Source: Actinomycetes bacterium (GTDB lineage: Bacteria; Actinomycetota; Actinomycetes; S36-B12; UBA5976). Taken from it: a stretch of 13,712 nucleotides of DNA. The translations under genes were made by a program, and so were the position numbers. Positions 7,617 to 13,712 of this stretch are shown here, piece after piece. The DNA lies in the NCBI GenBank assembly GCA_021784375.1, contig JAJXSV010000039.1, positions 1 through 13,712 on the forward strand, written 5' to 3'. Within the stretch, counting starts at the first letter, position 1. Each line of letters begins with the position of its first letter. The notes beneath the pieces are model-generated. The model was not told the origin of the DNA. It ran no database searches and was given only the letters and a program-made list of their open reading frames with translations.

Positions 7617-9059
7617 GTGGCTGCACTGCTGGTGACGGGAACGAGTTCGGACGCCGGAAAGTCGTTGCTTGTCACGGGACTTTGCCGCGCGTGGTCGCGG
7701 ACGGGATTGCGGGTCGCGCCCTTCAAGAGCCAGAACATGTCGAACAACTCCATGGTGTGCGAGGACGGCTCGGAGATCGGCCGTGCCCAGTACCTGCAGG
7801 CGCAGGCGGCGGGCGTCACCGCGTCTTCGCTCCACAATCCCGTGCTCCTGAAGCCGGGCTCGGATCGCCGGGCCTTCGTCGTCGTCCGCGGCCAGCCGGC
7901 GGGGGAGTTGCAGGCCGGCCAGTACGCCACCGAGCGCCATCACCTCGCGCAGGCCGCGTTCGCGGCCTACGAGGAGTTGCAGGCCGGCCATGACCTGGTG
8001 GTCGCCGAGGGCGCGGGCTCACCGGCGGAGATCAACCTGCGCGGCGGCGACTACGTGAACATGGGGTTGGCGCGCCGCTTCACGATTCCCACGATCATCG
8101 TCGCGGACATCGATCGCGGTGGTGCACTGGCGTCGCTGTACGGCACCTGGGCACTGCTCGACGACGACGATCGACGCCTCCTGCACGGCTATGTCGTGAA
8201 CAAGTTCCGAGGCGACCACGCCGTGCTCGCACCCGGGCTCCGCGAGATCAGCGCACGCACCGGCCTGCGCGACTTCGGCACGCTGCCGTGGCTCGACGCG
8301 GTCTGGTTGGATGCGGAGGACTCGCTCTCGTCCGCGCACTGGCCGCAGCCGGAGGGGCCGGCGCAACTGGAGGTGGCGGTGATCCGCCTGCCCCGGGCCT
8401 CGAACGCCACGGACGTCGATGCGCTGGCGGCCGAGCCCGGGGTGCATGTGCAGGTGACGACCGACCCCGAGCGCTGTCGGCAGGCGCACCTGCTCGTGAT
8501 CCCCGGCTCGCGCGCCACCGTGTCGGACCTCGACTGGATGCGCAGTGCGGGCCTCACGGACGTGATCGCCGAGCGTGTATCACGGCAGCAACCGGTGCTC
8601 GGGATCTGCGGCGGCTACGAGATGCTTGGTGAGACCATCGAGGACGAGGTCGAGTCGAGCGTCGGCCGGGTCGCCGGACTCGGGCACCTGCAGGCGCGGA
8701 CGCGCTTCGCGGCGGAGAAGGTGCTCGGGCGCCCCGCCGGCGAGTGGAACGGTCATGCCGTGCACGGGTACGAGATCCATCACGGGGTCGTGAGCGCCGC
8801 CCCCACCTTCCCGGGCGGCACCCGCGAGGGATCCACGTACGGCACCATCTGGCACGGCACCCTCGAATGCGACGGCTTCCGCAGGGCCTGGTTGTCGGAG
8901 GTGGCGGCCGCCGCGGAGTCGACCTGGACCCCACGGCCCGGTGCGGCAGGTTTCGCAGCACGCAGGGAGCGCATGATCGATGCGCTCGCGGATGCCGTCA
9001 GCAGCCACCTCGATCTGGAGGCCCTGCTCGAACGGGCCTTGGCCGGCAAGGGCGCATGA
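7617..9059 (+). CDS. cobQ: Cobyric acid synthase (adenosylcobyric acid synthase, glutamine-hydrolysing)
   Basis: CobQ amidates side chains b, d, e and g of adenosylcobyrinic a,c-diamide, using ATP and glutamine. The 480-residue protein has an N-terminal dethiobiotin-synthetase-like ATPase with G-T-S-S-D-A-G-K-S (8-16), F-K-S-Q-N-M-S-N-N-S (36-45), E-G-A-G-S-P-A-E-I-N-L (131-141) and D-I-D-R-G-G (165-170). The C-terminal triad glutaminase domain has L-G-I-C-G-G-Y-E-M-L-G (nucleophile C331), G-Y-E-I-H-H-G (384-390) and H413 in W-H-G-T-L-E-C. GTG 7617 is preferred over GTG 7593: it starts exactly where CobQ proteins normally start and sits 7 bases after a TACACT box. Its TGA overlaps the cobF ATG as ATGA. 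An 18-base direct repeat occurs inside the gene (7904-7921 and 7973-7990). Confidence 0.95.
   Translation: MAALLVTGTSSDAGKSLLVTGLCRAWSRTGLRVAPFKSQNMSNNSMVCEDGSEIGRAQYLQAQAAGVTASSLHNPVLLKPGSDRRAFVVVRGQPAGELQAGQYATERHHLAQAAFAAYEELQAGHDLVVAEGAGSPAEINLRGGDYVNMGLARRFTIPTIIVADIDRGGALASLYGTWALLDDDDRRLLHGYVVNKFRGDHAVLAPGLREISARTGLRDFGTLPWLDAVWLDAEDSLSSAHWPQPEGPAQLEVAVIRLPRASNATDVDALAAEPGVHVQVTTDPERCRQAHLLVIPGSRATVSDLDWMRSAGLTDVIAERVSRQQPVLGICGGYEMLGETIEDEVESSVGRVAGLGHLQARTRFAAEKVLGRPAGEWNGHAVHGYEIHHGVVSAAPTFPGGTREGSTYGTIWHGTLECDGFRRAWLSEVAAAAESTWTPRPGAAGFAARRERMIDALADAVSSHLDLEALLERALAGKGA
7904..7990. repeat. 18-bp perfect direct repeat inside cobQ, 69 bp apart
   Basis: The 18 bases at 7904-7921 recur exactly at 7973-7990, in the same reading frame. 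Both copies encode E-L-Q-A-G, at residues 97-101 and 120-124. The core contains the palindrome GGCCGGCC. It may be an old short duplication or chance in a GC-rich coding region. Confidence 0.6.
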
Positions 9060-9841
9060 GCGCGTCAGGGCTCGCCCGGAAGGTGCGGATCATCGGCATC
9101 GGCGCCGGCTCGCCCGCATTCCTCACCCAGCAGGCGATCGCCTCCATGAATGAGGTCGACGTGTTCCTGGTCGCGGACAAGGGCGACACGACGTCGGAGC
9201 TGGTGGCGCTGCGCCGCGCGATCTGTGAGGCGCACATCGCACCCGGTCACGAGTACCGCTTCGTCACGGTGGCGGATCCTGAACGCGGGAGCGACCAAGG
9301 GCGCACCGGCGGCGCGTACACGGCCGCCGTGGCGGACTGGCACAGGCGGCGCGCCGACCTCTATGCCCAGGCCATGGCGGCACTCCCTGCCGGAGCCGTC
9401 GTCGGCTTCCTGGTCTGGGGCGATCCCGCCTTCTACGACAGCACCATCCGCATCGTCGACGACATCGGCCGTCGCATGGCGATCGACGTGCGCGTGGTTC
9501 CCGGCATATCGGCGTTCCAGGCGTTGGCGGCAGCGCACGGTGTGGTGCTGCACGCGGTCGGCGAACCGATCCATGTCACGACCGGCCGTCGGCTCATCGC
9601 GGAGTGGGCGCCTGGCCACGGCACCTTCGTGGTCATGCTCGACGGAGCGCTGGCCTGCCGCGACCTGGTCGAGCGGGCGCCGGATCTGCGCATCCACTGG
9701 GGTGCGTATCTGGGCCTGCCGCAGGAGGCGCTGCTCAGCGGCCGCTTGGGTGACGTCATCGACGAGATCGCCGCGCTGCGCGCGCGTCTGCGCGCGGAGC
9801 ACGGCTGGATCATGGACGTCTACGCGTTGTCCGAAGCCTGA
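9056..9841 (+). CDS. cobF: Precorrin-6A synthase (deacetylating), CobF
   Basis: In the oxygen-dependent B12 pathway CobF methylates C1 of precorrin-5 and removes the extruded acetyl group. The 261-residue protein is a tetrapyrrole methylase with I-I-G-I-G-A-G-S-P (12-20), V-A-D-K-G (39-43), E-Y-R-F-V-T-V-A-D-P-E-R (66-77), F-L-V-W-G-D-P-A-F-Y-D-S-T (118-130), V-V-P-G-I-S-A-F-Q-A-L-A (147-158) and the CobF-like end G-W-I-M-D-V-Y (250-256). Length and blocks match CobF better than CobI or CobM. ATG 9056 overlaps the cobQ stop as ATGA, with AAGGG just upstream. It is therefore co-transcribed with cobQ, although the two act at distant steps. It converges with bluB-cobT and overlaps its end by 22 bases (9820-9841). 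Its presence beside a CbiD-like gene is unexpected, since both act at C1. Confidence 0.93.
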   Translation: MSASGLARKVRIIGIGAGSPAFLTQQAIASMNEVDVFLVADKGDTTSELVALRRAICEAHIAPGHEYRFVTVADPERGSDQGRTGGAYTAAVADWHRRRADLYAQAMAALPAGAVVGFLVWGDPAFYDSTIRIVDDIGRRMAIDVRVVPGISAFQALAAAHGVVLHAVGEPIHVTTGRRLIAEWAPGHGTFVVMLDGALACRDLVERAPDLRIHWGAYLGLPQEALLSGRLGDVIDEIAALRARLRAEHGWIMDVYALSEA

Positions 9842-11610
9842 CCGGTGTTGACCTGATTGGTGCGTGCGACAGTCCGCCGCATGCGCATGCCCTGCAGCAC
9901 GAGCGACGAGGCCAGGCAGGCGCCGACGCCCTCACCAGCACGCAGGCGCAGCGAGAGCAGGGGCTCGAGCCCGAGCTCCTGAAGCACGACCGCATGCCCG
10001 CGTTCCCGGGACTGTTGGCCGGCGAGCAGGTGTGCCTGCACGGCCGGTTCCATGTGTGTGGCGAGCAGGCCCGGCAGCGACCCCGCGAGCCCATCGAGCA
10101 CCACGGGCGTGCCCGTCTGCGCGGCACCGAGGACCACTCCGGTGAGGAAGGCGAACTCCGGACCGCCGAGCATGCGGAGTGCCAGCAGCGCGTGTGCAGC
10201 CGGCGTGGGTGATGCATCCAGCGCGGGCCCGCTCCGCTGCAGGGCAGCGGTCACCAACTCGACCTTGCGGGCGACGATGGCGCTGTCCGCACCCGACCCC
10301 AGGCCCACGGCGTCCACGGCCTCCAGGCCGGTCAGGGCGCAGGTGAGCGCGGCCGCCACCGTGGTGTTGCCGACGCCGATCTCGCCGAGCGCCACCAGAC
10401 CACGAGCGGCGATGCGGACGCCGACGGCCCGGCCCTCGTCCAGCAGCCGCTGGGTGTCGGCAGGCGTGAGTGCGTCTGTCGTGACGAGATCCCCGCGTCC
10501 GTCATGCGGACGAGCCTGCAGCGTGCCGGGCAGTGGTGTGCCCTCGACACCGGCATCGACCACCACGAGGTCGAGCCCGGCTGAGGTGGCTGCGGATGCA
10601 CCCATGGAGAGCCCTGCCACTGCAGCCTCGGCCACCTCGCGGGTCACCTGCGTCCGATAGGCGCTCACACCCAGTGCCGCCACCGGATGGTCCGCCGCCA
10701 CCAGCACGAGGGTCCCGCCCTCCAGGCCCGGCCCGCGGAGTGCGGTCACCCGGGTGAGCGCGCGGTCGAGCACACCGAGCGACTCGGGCGGGCTCAGCAG
10801 TGCATCGGCACCGTCGCTTGCGGCCACCAGGCGCTGCTGGCTGGGTCCGCGCAGGTGACCCGTCGGCTGCGCAGGGGCGTCCTCGCCGTCTGCCGGCCAA
10901 CGTTCATGCAGCACCACGGATTGCAGGGGCAGGCGTGAGGACCACGCGGCGCGCTCCAAGCCCGGTGTCGGTGGGCGCTCGTCGGGCCAGCCCAGGCAGA
11001 GCCAGCCGAGGGTCTCCACGCCGTCCGGGAGGCCGCAGAGGGCCGCCAACTCGGGCGGGTCGAAGAGCGTCACCCAACCCAGGCCCAGGCCCCTGGCCCG
11101 CGCTGTCAGCCACATGTTCTCGATGGCGCAGGCGCACGACCACATGTCGGTGTCGGTGAAGGTGGCCCTGCCGAGGACGCCCATCGCCGGCGTACGACGA
11201 TCGCAGGCCACGACGATGCCCACCGGCGCCTCCCGCAGTCCTTCGAGCTTGAGGTCGAGCAGGCGCGCTGCGCGGTCTGGCGCCAGTTGCTGCGCCTGCA
11301 CCAGTCGTAGGCGATCGGCCATCTGGGCCGCCCGGTCGCGGGTCACCTGATCGCGGATGACGATGAACCGCCACGGTTGCGAATGCCCCACTGAGGGACC
11401 CTGGTGCCCGGCAGCCAGCACCTGCTCCACGAGTCGCTGATCGACGGGATCGGCGCGGAAGCGCCTGATGTCCCGCCGGGCGCCGATGACGGCGTCCAGT
11501 GCCGCCTGGATGTCGGCACCCATGGCCCACCCCTGCGGATCCGCCTTGCGTTCCTCCGCGCTCGAGACGTCACCGACCAGCGGAACCGGACGTGCCCATT
11601 CGCCGCTCAT
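9820..11610 (-). CDS. bluB-cobT: BluB-CobT fusion: 5,6-dimethylbenzimidazole synthase joined to nicotinate-nucleotide:DMB phosphoribosyltransferase
   Basis: The 596-residue protein has two modules. Residues about 34-240 are BluB, a flavin-destroying nitroreductase-fold enzyme that makes 5,6-dimethylbenzimidazole from FMNH2 and O2. It shows R-R-D-I-R-R-F-R (45-52), G-P-S-V-G-H-S-Q-P-W-R-F-I-V (71-84), the W-S-C-A-C-A-I-E-N segment (157-165) and G-L-G-L-G-W-V-T (174-181). Residues about 260-575 are CobT, which makes alpha-ribazole 5'-phosphate. It shows A-A-D-H-P-V-A (305-311), G-V-S-A-Y (314-318), L-G-E-I-G-V-G-N-T-T (408-417) and A-G-E-G-V-G-A (558-564), where E560 likely matches the catalytic glutamate. 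The usual D-H-G-V loop reads D-H-P-V here. A BluB-CobT2 fusion of this order is known in Propionibacterium freudenreichii. ATG 11610 overlaps the cobN stop as ATGA, with GGAAGGG upstream, so the start is well supported over the longer open frame. Confidence 0.94.
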   Translation of the reverse strand: MSGEWARPVPLVGDVSSAEERKADPQGWAMGADIQAALDAVIGARRDIRRFRADPVDQRLVEQVLAAGHQGPSVGHSQPWRFIVIRDQVTRDRAAQMADRLRLVQAQQLAPDRAARLLDLKLEGLREAPVGIVVACDRRTPAMGVLGRATFTDTDMWSCACAIENMWLTARARGLGLGWVTLFDPPELAALCGLPDGVETLGWLCLGWPDERPPTPGLERAAWSSRLPLQSVVLHERWPADGEDAPAQPTGHLRGPSQQRLVAASDGADALLSPPESLGVLDRALTRVTALRGPGLEGGTLVLVAADHPVAALGVSAYRTQVTREVAEAAVAGLSMGASAATSAGLDLVVVDAGVEGTPLPGTLQARPHDGRGDLVTTDALTPADTQRLLDEGRAVGVRIAARGLVALGEIGVGNTTVAAALTCALTGLEAVDAVGLGSGADSAIVARKVELVTAALQRSGPALDASPTPAAHALLALRMLGGPEFAFLTGVVLGAAQTGTPVVLDGLAGSLPGLLATHMEPAVQAHLLAGQQSRERGHAVVLQELGLEPLLSLRLRAGEGVGACLASSLVLQGMRMRRTVARTNQVNTGQASDNA

Positions 11611-13712
11611 GATTCGAGTTGCCCTTCCACTTCGAGGTAGACGTCCCTCATCGCCTCCAGGATCTCCGCATCCGGTTCCGCCCACAGGCCACGCTCGACG
11701 GCCTCGTTCAGCTTCTCGATGATGTTGCGCAGCGCCCAGGGGTTCGCGTGTCGGAGGAATGCCTGGTTCCGCTCATCGAGCACATAGGTCGATGCGAGCG
11801 TCGCGTACATCCAATCGGGTACCACGGAGGAGGTGGCGTCGAACCCGAAGAGGTAGTCCACAGTGGCCGCCAGCTCGAAGGCACCCTTGTAGCCGTGGCG
11901 TTGCATGGCGCTGATCCAACGGGGGTTCACGACCCGCGCACGGAAGATGCGGTTCGTCTCCTCCTGCAGGGTGCGAGTGCGCACCGCATCGGGCGAAGTG
12001 GAATCACCGACATACGCCTTGGGCTCGACGCCGGTAAGTGCCCGGACGGTCGCCACCATGCCGCCGTGGTACTGGAAGTAGTCATCGGAGTCCAGGATGT
12101 CGGACTCCCGGTTGTCGACGTTCTTCGCCGCCACTTCGATGCGCCGGTAGTTGCGCTCCATGTCGTCGCGCGCCGGGACACCGTCCAACTCGCGGCCGTA
12201 GGCGAACCCGCCCCAGGCTGTGTACACCTCGGCCAGATCGGCATCATCGCGCCAGTTGCCCGACTCGATCACCTGCAGCAGGCCGGCGCCGTAGGAGCCG
12301 GGCTTCGACCCGAAGATCCTCGTGCGGGCGCGACGGTCGCCGTGCTCCGCCCGATCGGCGCGCACGTGCTTGCGCACGAAGTTCACGTCATCCTCCTCGT
12401 CCAGCCCGGCCACGAGCGCGACGGCGTCATCGAGCAGGGTGATCACATGGGGGAAGGCATCGCGGAAGAACCCGGAGATGCGCACCGTGACGTCGATGCG
12501 GGGACGCCCCAACTCCGCCAGATCGAGGGGCTCCAAGCCGATGACCCTGCGGGATTGCTCGTCCCAAACCGGGGAGACCCCAAGCAGGGCAAGCACTTCG
12601 CCGATGTCGTCACCGGAGGTGCGCATCGCGGAAGTCCCCCACATCGAGATCCCGACGGATTCCGGGAGCTTGCCGCTCTCCTCGCGGAAGCGGGCGAGCA
12701 GTGACTCCGCCATGGCGGCGCCGGTCTGGTAGGCCAGCCGCGAGGGGATGGCCTTGGGGTCCACGGAGTAGAAGTTGCGACCGGTCGGCAGCACGTTCAC
12801 CAGCCCGCGCAAGGGCGATCCCGAGGGACCTGCCGGCACGAAGCCACCGTCCAGTGCATGCAGGACCATGTTGATCTCCTGCGGGGTCTCCGCGAGCCGC
12901 GGCACGATCTCGTCGCAGGCGAACCTGAGGGTTGCGGCCGCCGCCGGGTTGGGCGAACCGACCACTGCCTCCACGATGCCCTCGACCGCCGTGGCCCGCC
13001 AGCCGCTTTCCGCGACCGCGCCGACGAGTGCTCGCGCCGTGGCCTCCACCGCGTCCGTCTCGGCGCTCCCGGCTCCCTCGCGGAGCCCCAGGGTCGCACG
13101 CAGCCCCAGCACGCCGGAGTCGCGGCCCCCGAACATCTGGCCCGCCCGCAGCATCGCCAGCACCAGGTTCACCAGTGCCTCGCCCTGCGGTGCCTGGCCC
13201 AACACGTGCAGGCCGTCTCGGATCTGGGCGTCCTTGATCTCACACAGCCAGCCGTCGATGTGCATGACGAAGTCGTCGAACTCCGCGTCATCGGGGCGAT
13301 CCGCCAGACCTAGGTCGTGGTCCATCTTCGCGGCCTGGACGAGTGTCCAGATCTCACCCCGCAGCGCCGGTGCCTTCGCCGGGTCCATCACGGAGACGCT
13401 CCCGTACTCGTCGAGCAGCTGCTCGAGCCGCGCGATGTCCCCGTAGGTCTCCGCCCGGGCCATGGGTGGCACGAGGTGGTCGACGATGGTCGCGTGGGCA
13501 CGGCGTTTCGCCTGCGTCCCCTCGCCAGGGTCATTCACGAGGAAGGGGTAGATGAGCGGCAGCGAGCCCAGGGCCGCGTCGCTTCCACAGGACGGCGACA
13601 TGGCGAGGTTCTTGCCCGGCATCCACTCGAGGTTCCCGTGCTTGCCCATGTGCACGACGGCGTGCGCGCCGAACTCCTCCTCCAGCCAGCGATAGGTCGC
13701 GAGGTAGTGGTG
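11607..13712 (-). CDS. cobN: Cobaltochelatase large subunit CobN (C-terminal 701 residues; start lies outside the window)
   Basis: CobN is the large, porphyrin-binding subunit of the ATP-dependent cobaltochelatase that inserts Co(II) into hydrogenobyrinic acid a,c-diamide in the late-cobalt pathway. It needs two AAA+ partner subunits, not seen here. The frame is open to the window edge (base 13712) and begins H-H-Y-L-A-T-Y-R-W-L-E-E-E-F-G. That leads into the strongly conserved H-M-G-K-H-G-N-L-E-W-M-P-G-K (from residue 21), S-C-G-S-D-A-A-L-G and Y-P-F-L-V-N-D-P-G-E-G blocks. Further on come the W-G-T-S-A-M-R-T and F-F-R-D-A-F-P segments and the typical end with N-P-W-A-L-R-N-I and R-G-L-W. 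About the second half of a normal 1200-1400-residue CobN is present. MgH-type magnesium chelatases are related, but the B12 setting and motif wording favour CobN. The stop overlaps the bluB-cobT start. Confidence 0.95.
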   Translation of the reverse strand, partial: HHYLATYRWLEEEFGAHAVVHMGKHGNLEWMPGKNLAMSPSCGSDAALGSLPLIYPFLVNDPGEGTQAKRRAHATIVDHLVPPMARAETYGDIARLEQLLDEYGSVSVMDPAKAPALRGEIWTLVQAAKMDHDLGLADRPDDAEFDDFVMHIDGWLCEIKDAQIRDGLHVLGQAPQGEALVNLVLAMLRAGQMFGGRDSGVLGLRATLGLREGAGSAETDAVEATARALVGAVAESGWRATAVEGIVEAVVGSPNPAAAATLRFACDEIVPRLAETPQEINMVLHALDGGFVPAGPSGSPLRGLVNVLPTGRNFYSVDPKAIPSRLAYQTGAAMAESLLARFREESGKLPESVGISMWGTSAMRTSGDDIGEVLALLGVSPVWDEQSRRVIGLEPLDLAELGRPRIDVTVRISGFFRDAFPHVITLLDDAVALVAGLDEEDDVNFVRKHVRADRAEHGDRRARTRIFGSKPGSYGAGLLQVIESGNWRDDADLAEVYTAWGGFAYGRELDGVPARDDMERNYRRIEVAAKNVDNRESDILDSDDYFQYHGGMVATVRALTGVEPKAYVGDSTSPDAVRTRTLQEETNRIFRARVVNPRWISAMQRHGYKGAFELAATVDYLFGFDATSSVVPDWMYATLASTYVLDERNQAFLRHANPWALRNIIEKLNEAVERGLWAEPDAEILEAMRDVYLEVEGQLES

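Noticed and set aside
9879..9890. A 12-base perfect palindrome (two GCATGC units) near the end of cobT
   Set aside because: It lies inside the coding sequence for G-M-R-M-R-R and is explained by repeated Met and Arg codons. No sign of a binding site or terminator was found.
11619..12704. A 361-codon open frame on the plus strand opposite cobN
   Set aside because: It is antisense to conserved CobN blocks and has no recognisable motif or ribosome site.

Overview
This window is a compact, high-GC piece of an actinobacterial vitamin B12 (cobalamin) biosynthesis locus, with one thiamin gene inside it. The actinobacterial assignment is an inference. It rests on the strong G/C third-position bias, GTG starts, TANNNT -10 boxes placed 6-7 nt before start codons (leaderless-type promoters), and a BluB-CobT fusion of the kind known from Propionibacterium freudenreichii. 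Genus and species cannot be told from this window.

Layout. (1) Plus strand, 1-264: the C-terminal end of a CbiD-like C1-methyltransferase, cut by the window edge. It ends tail to tail with the next group over an 11-bp hairpin holding both stop codons. (2) Minus strand, 4941 to 252: a tightly coupled operon read cobI, cobM, cbiG-cobJ fusion, cbiX-sirC fusion. Its junctions are a GTGA overlap, a direct stop/start abutment and a second GTGA overlap. (3) Minus strand, 6824 to 5052: thiC under a TPP riboswitch. (4) Minus strand, 7566 to 6988: a histidine-phosphatase-family gene. (5) Plus strand, 7617-9841: cobQ and cobF, overlapping by ATGA and divergent from the phosphatase across a 50-bp double promoter. 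(6) Minus strand, 13712 to 9820: cobN (start outside the window) and a bluB-cobT fusion, overlapping by ATGA and converging with cobF by 22 bp.

How the genes work together. The CbiX-SirC fusion can make sirohydrochlorin from precorrin-2 and insert metal. CobI, CobJ, CobM, CobF and CbiD methylate and contract the macrocycle. CbiG is the lactone hydrolase of the oxygen-independent route. CobN is the large subunit of the late cobaltochelatase. CobQ amidates the side chains. BluB makes 5,6-dimethylbenzimidazole and CobT activates it as alpha-ribazole phosphate, which the phosphatase could dephosphorylate. ThiC makes the thiamin pyrimidine and appears to be controlled separately by TPP.

The most notable point is that markers of both textbook corrin routes sit together: CbiD, CbiG and CbiX (early cobalt, oxygen-independent) beside CobF, CobN and BluB (late cobalt or oxygen-dependent). 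I saw no transposon, phage, CRISPR, tRNA or rRNA. Every individual protein belongs to a known family. What may be new is the combination and its regulation, not a new enzyme class. No stretch over 300 bases lacks a gene; the longest intergenic gap (about 160 bp) holds the thiC promoter and riboswitch.
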